Assembly (NCBI GenBank): GCA_036417435.1
Contig: CM070905.1
Coordinates: forward strand, 65,799,092 to 65,863,091
DNA: 64,000 bases
Reading direction: 5' to 3'
DNA from: Inia geoffrensis
Lineage: Eukaryota; Chordata; Mammalia; Artiodactyla; Iniidae
Both the position numbers and the translations under genes were made by a program. A model generated the notes under the pieces. The model had not been told where the DNA came from. It saw nothing but the letters and a program-made list of their open reading frames with translations, and searched no databases. Shown in pieces: positions 48,457 through 63,694 of this stretch; positions within the stretch are counted from its first letter, which is position 1; every line of letters starts with the position of its first letter.

Positions 48457-49554
48457 ACTATACCAATACCAGAAAATTGAAATAGCTAGAAAGGAAATCA
48501 CATATATACAGAGAGAAATCCAACGTAATATAAGTTCCACTGCTACGACCAAGAAAAAAATGTGTTAGAGCTAAAGTTCTGTAACAAATGGTAGAGACTC
48601 TCGGAAATAAAAATACTTCTAGATTGTGTGTGCGTGTGTGTGTGTGTGAGGTATAAAGCTGCCAACCTGAATTGACAGGGAAAGAATGAAAGTAATCATT
48701 CTAGGATAATTTTTATTATTTCCTCTCAATATAATATTAAATAGGGTGAAGAGCTAAACACCAAAAGAGACCATCAGCATACTGAAACAAAATATAAATA
48801 TTTATGAAAATCTTTTTGTGAAATGGGCAATTATTTCTAAGCATAATACATAAGGAAAGTATTAAGGTAAAATATTGGTAGATTTGACATAAATTTTTTG
48901 TTTCTTATAAAACTACCTTATGTAATAGAAGGTTTTAATTATGTTGCAAAATTTCTAATCCAGCATCTCTGACCTGACTGAGACAAAGTATCTTTCCAAT
49001 AAATCACATTGATTGATTCAAGGATGGGCTCAGGAAGAAAGCCAGAAGACAGATCCAGCACTAGGACTACTACTAAAACTATAAAAAGAAAAGAGTCATT
49101 TTCTTTTCAATGGCATTGTTAATTGTAAGGATCAAATAAATTTGGAGCTCACAAGAGATTTATTAAGAATAAGGTCAACCCAGAAGATAACCAGTGAATT
49201 AAGCAATGGATAAAAAGACAACGTTCCTCTGGTATCTGTAACTAACCCATGCTGCAAATCTGTGGATGGTCGCATAAGGCTATACATTTCCTTTATCTTC
49301 CTTTCTTTTTGTTAAAAATGAACTGTAAGTTGCATGCTTGACACTTGAGAGGAAAATATTACTAGACTTTCTTAATAAAATAAAATATTATTATTTTATT
49401 AAGAAAGAAATATATGCTCATTTAAATGGTTCAAATGGTAAACCAAGCATACTCATTTGAAATTGTTGTCTATAACTGTTAACTGCTTGGATAGTATCCT
49501 TCTAGATTTTATTTATATAAAAATGTACATATGTATATACTTTTTAAAAACAAA
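48457..49554. other. Unassigned, with small (TG)n and a hairpin
   Basis: No gene is seen. A short TG array lies at about 48625-48648. A perfect 17-bp inverted repeat with a 7-bp loop lies at 49367-49407. The remainder is AT-rich and unrecognised. Confidence 0.5.
49367..49407. repeat. 17-bp perfect inverted repeat (hairpin)
   Basis: The arms 'ctttcttaataaaataa' (49367-49383) and 'ttattttattaagaaag' (49391-49407) are exact reverse complements separated by 'aatatta'. It could be a chance AT-rich palindrome or the relic of a small inverted-repeat transposon. Confidence 0.9.
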
Positions 49555-49692
49555 TGCAATGACATTAGAGATATCATTTACTACTTGTATTTTCACTTAA
49601 CAGGAATTCAAGACACTCTTCTATGCCTATAAATCTGGATTGTCCATATTCTTTTTTAATAGCTACATAATATTCCATTAAAAAAAATAATG
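49555..49692. repeat. Long target-site duplication, left copy (about 138 bp)
   Basis: It is directly repeated at 51104-51239 with about nine differences including one- to two-base gaps. The repeat ends exactly where L1 sequence begins, so it is the duplicated target and not part of the L1. Confidence 0.88.
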
Positions 49693-51103
49693 GGAAAACT
49701 GGACAGCTACATGTAAAAGAATGAAAAGGAATGAAATTAGAACACTCCCTAACACCATACACAAAAATAAACTCAGAATGGATTAAAGACCTAAATGTAA
49801 GTCCAGACACTATAAAACTCTTAGAAGAAAACATAGGCAGAACATTCTATGACATAAATCACAGCAAGATCCTTTTTGTCCCCCCTCTTAGAGAAATGGA
49901 AATAAAAACAAAAAGAAACAAATGGGACCTAATGAAACTTCAAAGCTTTTGCACAGCAAACAAAACCATAAACAAGACGAAAAGACAACCCTCAGAATGG
50001 GAGAAAATATTTGCAAATGAAACAACAGACAAAGGATTAATCTCCAAAATATACAAGCAGCTCACACAGCTCAATATCAAAAAAACAAACCCAATCCAAA
50101 AATGGGAAGAAGACCTAAATAGACAGTTCTCCAAAGAAGATATACGATTACCAACAAACACATTAAAGGATGCTCAACATCACTAATCATGAGAGAAATG
50201 CAAATCAAAACTACAATGAGGTATCACCTCACACCAGTCAGAATGGCCATCATCAAAACATCTACAAACAATAAATGCTGGAGAGGCTGTGGAGAAAAGG
50301 GAACCCTCTTGCACTGCTGGTGGCAATGTAAATTGATACAGCCACTATGGAGAAGAGTATGGAGGTTCCTTAAAAAACTAAAAATTTTTTAGTTTTTAGT
50401 TTAGCAATCCCACTACTGGGCATATATCCTGAGAAAACCATAATTCAAAACGAGTGATTTACCACAATGTTCATTGCAGCTCTATTTACAATAGCCAGGA
50501 CATGGAAGCAACCTAAGTGTCCATCAACAGATGAATGGATAAAGACGTAACACATATATACAATGGAATATTACTCAGTCATAAAAAGAAACAAAAATGA
50601 GTTATTTGTAGTAAGGTGGATGGACCTAAAGACTGTCATACAGACTGAAGTAAGTCAGAAAGAGAAAAACAAATACCGTATGTTAACACATATATATGGA
50701 ATCTAAAAAAAAAAAAATGGTTCTGAAGAACCTAGGGGCGGGACAGGAACAGAGACGCAGACATAGAGAATGGACTTGAGGACACAGGCAGGGGGAAGGG
50801 TAAGCTGTGACAAAGTGAGAGAGTGGCATGGACATGCCAAATATAAAATAGATAGCTAGTTGGAAGCATCTGCCTAGCACAGGGAGATCAGCTCGGTGCT
50901 TTGTGACCACCTAGAGGGGTGGGATAGGGAGAGTGGGAGGGAGACAGAAGAGGGAGGGGATATGGGGATATATGTATACATATAGCTGATTCACTTTGTT
51001 ATACAGCAGCAACTAACACAACAATGTAAAGCAATTATACTCCAATAAAGATGTTAAAAAAAATAAAAACAACGACAAAAAAATAAAACAAATAAAACAT
51101 AAC
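49693..51103 (+). mobile_element. 5'-truncated L1 flanked by a very long TSD
   Basis: Sense L1 from ORF2 text [10 protein letters not shown] onward through the C-terminus and 3' UTR, ending 'ccaataaagatgtt' and an A-rich tail (about 51053-51103). Frames 49731-50186 and 50189-50392 keep the C-terminal region and the cysteine motif [18 protein letters not shown]. Stops and frameshifts break it elsewhere. Its 3' UTR resembles that of the intact L1 at 12753-18828. The flanking duplication is about 137 bp instead of the usual 7-20. Confidence 0.92.
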
Positions 51104-51239
51104 TGCAATGACATTATAGATATCATTTACTACTTATATTTTCACATAACAGGAGTTCAAGACACTCTTCTATGCCTCTAAGTCTGGATTGTCCATATTC
51201 TTTTTAATAGCTACCTAATATTCCATTAAACAAATAATG
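51104..51239. repeat. Long target-site duplication, right copy (about 136 bp)
   Basis: It matches 49555-49692 from 'tgcaatgacatta' to 'aaataatg'. The two copies have diverged by roughly 6% by eye, in keeping with an insertion that is not recent. Confidence 0.88.
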
Positions 51240-53499
51240 ATTTACTCAATCTTCTATTCTGAGGCATTTATGTTATTTCTGTTATTTTAAAAACAAATAC
51301 TATTTAGTAGACATCTCTGTATTTACATATTTGCACAAGTGTACAAATATACTGAATAATGAATTCCTATCTCAAATTGTCTGGCATGTCGGTGGGGGAG
51401 TGCAAAACACAGAAAATAAGATTTGTGTTGAAATTCATTACAGAAATAAATTTCATCTTGAAACAATGAGTATAAAATGAAATTGGAATGATATCTTTGC
51501 CTGCCTGAGAGGAAAATATTCTTGATGAAAAAAAGCTATTCATGTTTTATTGTCCTGGCCCTGGTTTACCCTTCCTTCCAGACCATCACCATCACTTTGC
51601 TTCCTAATTCTCTTCATTATGGCCTCAGTCACATACCAAGTTGTGTGTCTTTTGTGGACTTATTAAGTACAGTATGTAGGTTGCTGATTTTCAAATAATC
51701 AAATAATAAATGTTCTTCAATCCTGTCAGGTAACTAGGTAACCTGGGGGCACAGAAAACAGTAATAACTATGAATAACTAACATCTGTCGAGTGCTTATT
51801 CTATTTTTGATAAAAGAGCTATTTCCAAAAGACCTTTGCATAGATTATCTCAATCAATCTTTACCTAACCCCTATGAGGAAAGTACAAATTACATCACAA
51901 CTTTATATAAGGAAAATGAAGCATGGAAAGTCAAAAGTAGGAAAAAAAAAAGGTACATGCATTTAGTAAAAGGAATTAAGGTTGATATTATTCCTTCATT
52001 TATTTGAAAGGAAAATGACTACCTAAGAAGGAGGAAACTTCCTGGTCTATAATATAGTCCATGTTTCTAAGATTCTGATTTTGAAGGATGACCTGCCTCA
52101 ATTTCGTACTGACCATGAAATCAGCCATAGAAATTAACAGATAAAAATTCCTAGCCCCACTCAATTTTTTTTTCATGTTGGGAACCCTAATTTCACCACA
52201 CCAATTCACTTTTCCTTCAAATACATTCAGTAGTAGCTGTTTTTACCCACCTAGTACCAAGAGCATATGAAGATTAAAAGCTAAAATTTTATGCTAAAAA
52301 AATGTTTAAACAATCAGAAAAGATGATCTCAGATAATGAGATGAGCCAATTTTATCAGGAGGAGACTGGATTTTAAAAATATCATAAAAAGAATCAAAAC
52401 ACAAAAGCCTCCTTCAGTTTTAGGAAGAAATCAAGTTACACCAGTAACTATTCTTCCAGCAAGTTTCCAAAAAAGGAAATGTTTCACAAGATTTTTTTTT
52501 TCAGTTAATTACATATTTGCTAGGATGGCTCATAATTCTGAAAGAAATCTGGCAATTGTATGGGCATGGGAACATGAGATACAACAGTTTCCAGACTCAA
52601 CATAGAATATATTCTCCTCTAAAAGCACAAGGGTGACATTATTTACTACCTTAGCCTTTCCAGGGATGTTTTACTGTACTCTAGGAAGTTATAAAACAAT
52701 GGAACTATTTGACTTCAAAATTTCATTTCTCCTGTTACTTTCATTTCAGGATTTCTCTTTAATGGAAAGATTAAAATAATTATGGGGATTCAGAAAAGTA
52801 CACTAAGAATAAATAGGGATTGATAAAGTAATCTCAATGGAATTAAAATAGATATGCTTTACTGAGTAAAGACTAAGTCAAAATTAAAGTGTGACAATTG
52901 TTTGAAAATATCTGGATGGTTTCCAGAGAAAGTTAAGTTCTTTTGCTTGCTGCAAGCAAATCTATCTGTGAACAATAACAAAATAGAACAGAAAATTATG
53001 CTAACAAATACTAAAAAATTTAAAGATGTGATATCATAATAATTTGAAAGAAATGAAATCTGGTTAAAAATTAAATTTATGCTAGATGAAGAGTTAACTG
53101 ATAAATATATTCAGTTACCTATGATGATAATTTTAGTGTAAACCTCATCATTTGAATATGAATCTAATACAAAAATCTTTTTATAATGAAGAAACCTTTG
53201 TAAATTAGGAAGACTTCTGCTGCATTAAAGAGATAAACAAAAGCAATTTTAAATTAACATATCCCATAGAAAAATGTTTTTATTTTTGAAAACAGATCCA
53301 ATTCTGACACTAAGGCCCATTCATTACTGATGATAAATGAATAAAAATTTAGTGAACTGAGTGACCTAAGTCACCTAGAATATAACAATCATTTTTTTTT
53401 ACTGTCAAGAAAAATTAAATTTCCAAAGAATACATGAAAATCTATACATCTGAATGACTTCCTTTTTTTAGAAATGTTACAATACAGAGTTCATGTGGG
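51240..53499. other. Unassigned apart from one MIR
   Basis: AT-rich sequence with no coding signal. The MIR at 51770-51960 is listed separately. The overlapping frame 51792-52007 is a shadow of that repeat. Confidence 0.45.
51770..51960 (+). repeat. MIR SINE, sense
   Basis: 'aactaacatctgtcgagtgc' then '...gattatctcaatcaatcttt' and 'ctatgaggaaagtac...aaggaaaatgaagca' follow the ancient mammalian MIR consensus in order. It is diverged, as expected of a repeat predating placental mammals. Confidence 0.7.
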
Positions 53500-53755
53500 C
53501 TGGAGAATAATAATGGTGACCATGACCTACCATATGCTAGGCTCTGATCCTGAGCACTTTACAGAGGTAACTTGGTGTTCTCAGCAACCTTAAAAGACAC
53601 CTATTTGTTACTATAATTTCATAGATGAGCAAAACTGACGTAGAGGAAAGTTAAGTAACTTCCCCAAAGATATAAAAAGAGACAAAACTGGGATTTGTAT
53701 CTGGGCTACTGGGTTCTGGATCCTATGACGCTCAACCCACTAGACTAAACTATAT
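53500..53755 (+). repeat. MIR SINE, sense
   Basis: It follows the MIR order: 'ctaccatatgctaggctctg', 'gagcactttacagaggtaac', 'atagatgagcaaaactgacg', 'gttaagtaacttccccaaag', '...tgggatttgtatctgggc' and 'actagactaaactat'. It is nearly full length and clearly diverged. Confidence 0.88.
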
Positions 53756-54399
53756 CCCACTAGGATAATTTAAACCAAATTAAACTTGGATTACCATCAA
53801 AACTGAATTGCCATTTATATAATTCATTAAAGAACTTCCTGTGTAAAAATGGTGGTATGATACTGGCATGACCCTTTGTCTTTCTGAAAATCAACTCATA
53901 GCCAATTAAAGAATATACAGAAATGTGAATAATAGCTTTGATAACCATAAACTACAAAATAGATAAAAGGGCAAAAATCAAACCATGATGCAAAATCAAA
54001 ACCAAGTCTTCAGCAGCAGTAATGGGATGCGTAGGCTGAGGATGAGAGCACATAAGCAAACTATATTCGAAAACATCATTCTGGCCCTATGGCAGCAGCA
54101 AAAAGGACATCTTTTATTGTGTGAAAAACTACAACTGCCTATCTCCACTGGCTTGGAATACAGATAAACAAGTAAAAACACAAACCGCTAGGTCATGCAC
54201 AAAAATCTGTTTGGTTGGAAAATTCCCCTGGTCCTTGATGGTTGAAAAAGAAAAAAAACACCACCTCTTTAAGGGACTGATCCAGTACAGAGCCCTATAA
54301 CAAGAACACAATAATACTGTAAGACAAGATTTAAAAAGAAGTAAACAGTGGCAGATGAAAACTCACTACAAAAAGCTTGCCAATTATATTAGCTTCCTA
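53756..54399. other. No recognised feature
   Basis: AT-rich spacer between a MIR and an MLT1-type LTR. Short frames on both strands have no motif. Confidence 0.45.
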
Positions 54400-54807
54400 A
54401 TAACAAGTTATCAGAAAGTGGTTGGCTTAACAGAGCAGAAATTTATACTCTCCTAGATCTAAAAGCTCGAAGTCCAAAATCAAGGTGTGAGCACTGCCAT
54501 GTTCTCTCTGAAGGCTCTAAAGAAGAATCCTTCCTCCTTAACTTCTGATGGTTTCCAGCTATCTTTTTCACTTCCTACTGCAACTTCTTCCTCCACTGTC
54601 ACATGGATCTTCCCAGCATGTCTCTCTATGTCTTCACATGGCCTTCTTACAAGGACATCAATCACTGGATTTAGGGACCACCCTAACTCCTTATGACTTC
54701 ATCTTAACAAATTACAAATGCAAAGACACTATTTCCAAATATCCACCTTCTGAGGTTCTGAGTGGACGTGAATTTGGGGGGGACACTATTCAACCCAGTA
54801 TACCATG
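54400..54807 (-). mobile_element. MLT1-type LTR (ERVL-MaLR), antisense
   Basis: The plus strand reads the reverse complement of the same LTR group as at 4192-4536: 'agaaatttatactctcctag', 'gtccaaaatcaaggtgtgag', 'ctgaaggctctaaagaagaa', 'tcttcacatggccttcttac', 'tggatttagggaccacccta' and 'gacactattcaacccagtat'. Unlike the first copy it spans past the polyadenylation signal into the terminal LTR part and has no A-tail. No internal retroviral sequence adjoins it. Confidence 0.85.
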
Positions 54808-55229
54808 AAATACACGAAAATTTTGTCCAAAAACTTCTCTATAAATTTACAAAATGAATTTCGTCAATCAAGAATAACAAACAAGTATATAGAAATTTAG
54901 GGAAGAGATGGTGAGAAAACAGAAATATATGATGGAAACTGAAAGAGCTTAGACAACATGTGACATTAAAATTAAAACATCGCAGAAATTAAGGCAAAAT
55001 TGGAATGAGCCTGACAGAAACAAACTAAAGAACATGAAAACAGGACATTATTAAGGAAGAAAATAAATGGTAGAACAAAATTAATAGTTACAGATATACA
55101 AATAAGTAAAATCTTAAAATACAAGTATATATGAATCTACACTTTGATAGAAATATTTAATACTACTGGGAAAAAATGGCCAGGACAACATGCAAACACA
55201 TCGTACTGAAGTTATCACTAAATGAAACC
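54808..55229. other. No recognised feature
   Basis: AT-rich spacer; nothing recognised. Confidence 0.45.
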
Positions 55230-55242
55230 AAAGAAACCATCA

Positions 55243-55596
55243 TGGGGCTTCCTTGGTGGCTCAGTGGTTAGGAATCCACCTGCCAATGCAGAGGATATGG
55301 GTTCGACACCTGGTCTGGGAAGATCCCATGACAAGAGCAACTAAGCCTGTATGCCACAACTACTTAGCCTGCGCTCTACAGCCTGCAAGCCACAACTACC
55401 GAGGCCACATGCCACAACTACTGAAGGCCACGGGCCTAGATCCCATGCCCTGCAATGAGAAGCCACCGCAATGAGAAGCCCGCGCACCGCAACTAGGAGT
55501 AGTCCCCACTCGCCAAAACGAGAGAAAGCCTGTGCACAGCAACAAAGATGCAACAAGTCAAAAATAAATGAATAACTCAATTAAAAAAAAAAAAAG
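55243..55596 (+). mobile_element. Long-form CHR SINE with repeated internal segments
   Basis: The head 'gggcttccttggtggctcag' is followed by several copies of a 'gccacaactactgaggcc'-like unit and a tail with 'aaaaataaatgaataactca' and an A-run. A perfect 13-bp TSD 'aaagaaaccatca' lies at 55230-55242 and 55597-55609. Its layout matches the copy at 10322-10680. Confidence 0.92.
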
Positions 55597-55609
55597 AAAG
55601 AAACCATCA

Positions 55610-56977
55610 ACTGTGCAGCTAGATAAAAATGAAAACGTGTATGGGGAAATTTTTGGAACAGCCCCAGAATCTTTTGTATCTACCTTTAATGTTCAAAGAC
55701 CGTGGACAATTTCCACAAATTCCTAAGTGAAACGAAGTATGACCCCAAAATTTGAACCCAGATAACATGCAAGGGTTTTAAAAATGTAAAAAGCATTGGG
55801 AATGATGTTCCCATAAACTCTTCCTGAACAATCAATTTGTGTCAACTAGGAAAATTAAAGCAGTAAGACTACTGGTGAATGCTAAACTTTTATAACATTA
55901 TGTTCTCAAAATATACCTGAAGTAAATGTGTGTATTAAGATGACAGGAAAAAAAATGAAATAGAACATATCAGATTAGAAACACCTAAAAAGTGAAGAAT
56001 GTAAAACGATGGAGATAATGCAAGTACAGTAGTTTCATCTCTTATATGTAGTCAAATTATATCAACAGGTATATTTTAAAGCCTAAAACTCAAGAATGGT
56101 AAAACAAGCTTACTAAATAGTATATAAGTAAATTCTAAGAAAAAATATAATTGACTAAAGGGGTACATAGGCAAAAGGAAGTGGGAAAGGAGGGAAGAAG
56201 ATATTTCATCATTAGTCTCAGTAGAGCATTTGAACATTCTACAAAAGAAACAGGATTCTTAAATTATCATTTTGACTTCCTAGGATAAAATAATATAACA
56301 AAGATGAATATCTGTACATAGAGAACAATATGATGACAACATTCATATATCAAAAGCTTTAAGTGATGTAAGACAAAATATATTGAAAAATTCAGTAATA
56401 AAAAGCTGATTAACACCTTTCATTAATTTTCAGATAAATGGAAAATAATTATATAGAAAGCCTAAAAACAATTAATAAAGAAAACAGAATACACATTTCC
56501 AAGCAAAAGTCATAAAAATGATTAGTATGATTCTATAAAGAAAGATTATATTCTCTACAGGAATGTAGCATCTTTCAAAAAATAAGCAATGTAAAGTAAA
56601 TACATCATAGGTTTTCTGTCTTATAATTTACTATTAGTGATTACTAATGGTATTTTTTTTCTGAGCCATGTGATTGTCGATTATCCTGCATTTTTAAAAC
56701 AATTATCTTTGATAGGATGTGTTTAGGACAACAGTATTAAAATAAGACACAATATTCCTATTTGACCCTCATGTAATAATTAGGAGTTTCCTCATTTTTA
56801 TTTCTTTTGCATTTTCAAAGGCATTTTCATTTGTGCAAAATACTGACAGTGTATTACCTATGAATAACAATTTACAAAAGATGTGGATGTGGCATTAAAA
56901 ACTTATTAAAGTCATTCCATTTATTACTTGACTTGCCAAGGCAAACATGATTATACCCACTTTGAAAATAACACTGA
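55610..56977. other. No recognised feature
   Basis: AT-rich sequence with no named repeat or gene. Older repeats are likely but too diverged to call. Confidence 0.45.
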
Positions 56978-57265
56978 CCCACATTAGGTTAACAGCTAAT
57001 CTTTCAGCAGAAACCGCAAGCCAGAAGGGAGTGGCAGGACACACTTAAATTGCTGAAGGAGAAAAACCTGCAACCAAGATTACTCTGCCCAGCAAGGATC
57101 TCGTTCAGATTTGAGGAGAAATTAAACTGGTTACAGACAAGCAAAACCTAAGAGAATTCAGCACTACCAAACCACTTTTACAACAAATGGTAAAGGAACT
57201 TCCCTAGGCAGGAAACACAAGAGAAGAAAGAGACCTACAATAACAAACACAAAACAATTAAGAAA

Positions 57266-60889
<3,624 letters not shown>

Positions 60890-61529
60890 GCCTGTGTGTC
60901 TGGAGCTTGTTGCTCTGCAACGGGAGAGGCCATAACAGTGAGAGGCCCGCGTACCGCAAAAAAAAAAAAAAAAAACTAAAAATTAAATTACCATATGATC
61001 CAGCAATTCCACCTCTGGGCGTATACCCAGAGGAAATCATAATTCAAAAAGACATATGCACCCCAATGTTCCTTGCAGCACTATTTACAATAGCCAGGTC
61101 ATGGAAGCAACCTAAATGCCCATCGACAGACGAATGGATAAAGAAGTTGTGGTATGTATATACAATGGAATATTACTCAGCCATAAAATGGAACGAAACT
61201 GAGTCATTTGTTGAGACGTGGATGGATCTAGAGACTGTCATACAGAGTGAAGTAAGTCAGAAAGAGAAAAACAAATATCATATATTAACACATGTATGTG
61301 GAAACTAGAAAAATGGTACAGATGAACCGGTTTTCAGGGAAGAATTTGAGACACAGATGTAGAGAACAAACGTATGGACACCAAGGGGGGAAAACCGTGG
61401 TGGGGTGGAGATGGTGCTGTGATGAATTGGGCGATTGGGATTGACATGTATACACTGATGTGTATAAAACTGAAGATTAATAAGAACCTGCTGTATAAAA
61501 AAACAAACAAAAAACAACTAATACTAAAC

Positions 61530-62044
61530 ATTTTTGGGGTTATTTGTATGGAAATATGTTAAAATAAATGTTTCAGACATTACATGAAATTTCTAAAAAT
61601 CCTATATGTTCTGGTATAATGTTATAGGTCATAATTCTAGTTATTACTTTAAAATGTATATCTCAGAAATAACTAAATTTCCTTGTCAATTGCATTATTA
61701 TGAACTTTCATCAAATCTTTAACCGTGATCATTTTTAAGTCTTTTGTCATTTACAGACAATTCTGGGTGTACTCTGATGCTTTCACAAAAATCTTCCTGT
61801 AAAAGGGTTTCATCTTCAAGGAATTCATGTAAAAGACTCTGACAAGTACAGGTTTCTGGTAACTGACTATACTGCTGAACTGAATGAATAAGCATTTTCA
61901 GAACTCTAATGGAAATCTGATGAATTCATAAAAGTGCTAACAAAAGATCAAGATGAAAAAAATTAATTACATGGGATTGAGTGAACTGATGAGGGTGATT
62001 ATAACTTTTGTTACTTTCTGTTTGAATAAAAAAAAAAAAATCCT
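61530..62044. other. No recognised feature
   Basis: AT-rich spacer between the L1 and a SINE. An A-run at 62028-62040 directly precedes the SINE. Confidence 0.45.
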
Positions 62045-62262
62045 GGGCTTCCCTGGTGGTGCAGTGGTCAAGAGTCTGCCTGCCGATGCAGGGGACACGG
62101 GTTCGTGCCCCAGTCCGGGAAGATCCCACATGCCGCGGAGCAGCTGGGCCCGTGAGCCATGGCCGCTGAGCCTGCACATCCAGAGCCTGTGCTCCGCAAC
62201 GGGAGAGGCCACAACAGTGAGAGGTCCGCATACCGCAAAAAAAAAATAATAATAATAATTCC
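62045..62262 (+). mobile_element. CHR-type SINE with (AAT)n tail
   Basis: The body runs from 'gggcttccctggtggtgcag' to 'taccgc', followed by A9 and a short AAT microsatellite. No clear TSD was found, as both sides are A-rich. The low divergence from the other short CHR copies suggests a recent insertion. Confidence 0.92.
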
Positions 62263-62699
62263 CGTAGAGACTGAGGTAAAAAATATACAAATCAGTTTTC
62301 ACTGCAAAGTAAAGGACCTGTTACAGTGGAGGACTGCTAGACTGAATGTCAATATTATGACATAGTATGAGTGTGTTTCGTGTTTGGTAATTGCAATCAC
62401 TGTTGCTTTTGTTGTGGTCATCCATTTACAATGCTTGGTGTCAGTTTATTTATCTCTTGTAAAAAAAAAATACAGTGTGTGTGAAAAAACAAAACAAAAC
62501 AAAACCCTGATGACACCACCAGTCCTGAATATAAAACTAAAATGAAACTTCTAACACTGTAACCCAAAATACGCAGGGGAATGAAGAAATTCCTCTAGAT
62601 TCATAGAAATCCATAAGAAGATTAGCAGTCATTTTAATAAGCCAAAAGACCCTAAGAAATGCTATGCACGATATTCAGAGAATAAAAGATCTCATTTAC
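62263..62699. other. No recognised feature
   Basis: Spacer with a short A-run (62460-62470) and an (AAAAC)n-like stretch at about 62484-62505. Nothing else is recognised. Confidence 0.45.
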
Positions 62700-63300
62700 T
62701 TCCTTCAACAAATACTTATAAAGCACCTTTACGTATTAGGCAGTGTTGTGGGTCTGGGTGAATACAAGCTGATAAAATCCCTTCCCTTGGCACTTACAGT
62801 TTAATGAAGGAAGAAAAACCAAGAAAAAACATACAGAGAAAACATTTTGGAAGCCATGTGGGAAGTAGGGTGTTGGGAAATGAACTAGAAAGAAGACAGA
62901 ATGTGCTGGAATGGGGATTCAAATTAAACAGAGTGATTAATGAGGGCTCACTGGGAAGAGGATATTTGAGCCAGTATCATAAGAAGGTGAGGGAGTGAAC
63001 TCTGTGGGTATCTAGGGGAAATGTGTTCTAGGTAGAAGGAATAACAAAGCCAAATGTCCTGACGCAGCGGAGTGTCTGGTGAGTGAGAGACCCAATAAAG
63101 AGGACAGTGTGGTTGGAGAAGAGCGAGCAAGAGAGAGGGAAATAGAGGAGACTGGAAGGGTCATGCAGAGCTAGGTTGTGTAAGGCCAGCTGAGATGTTT
63201 TAAAGGCTTACACTTCCACTCCAAGCAAAACAGAAAGCCCTGGCAGGGCTTTACACGAAGGAACGACATGATCTTACACATGTTTTAAACACATGGCTCT
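62700..63300 (+). repeat. Ancient mammalian interspersed repeat, family uncertain
   Basis: The order of phrases is that of a well-known old mammalian repeat: 'caacaaatacttataaagca', 'ggcagtgttgtgggtctggg', 'ggtgagggagtgaactctgt', 'gtgtggttggagaagagcga', 'catgcagagctaggttgtgt', and 'aacgacatgatcttacacat'. I recognise the pattern but cannot assign the family name with confidence. The short open frames within it are not genes. Confidence 0.55.
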
Positions 63301-63694
63301 GATGCTCTGCTGAGAATTTAAAAGAAAAAACTAAACAAATAATTCTCCTTTGCTTTGAAAACAAGGAGTCCATAGAAGTAGTATCTATCAATCGAAAAAA
63401 GAAATACCTTGCCCCTTCTACAAAGATGTAGCTCCTTCGTTTGGCCGTCTGGCAGAAAAATGGTAAAGTTGGAGCTGATGCATCCACCCTGTCTAACCCT
63501 GTCAGTCTCCTGCCCAGTGCACACAGAGGAGCCAGCTGGCCCTGATTAGGTGTTTCCTCCCACACAGGGAATGAAGGAAGACGTGGGCCTTGGGACCTTA
63601 TCACTGGCAAGTGCAAAATGAATGACTTCTCTCTCTCCTCCTGTTCCTACTAAGCTGAAAATCAGCTTAATCTCAAGAACAAATAAACGGAATT
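63301..63694. other. No recognised feature
   Basis: Spacer before the last L1. The minus-strand frame 63251-63616 (121 aa) has no recognisable domain and I regard it as chance. Confidence 0.45.

Noticed and set aside
63251..63616. A 121-aa minus-strand frame near the right end
   Set aside because: No domain, no homologous family recognised, no splice or promoter context; chance is the simplest explanation.
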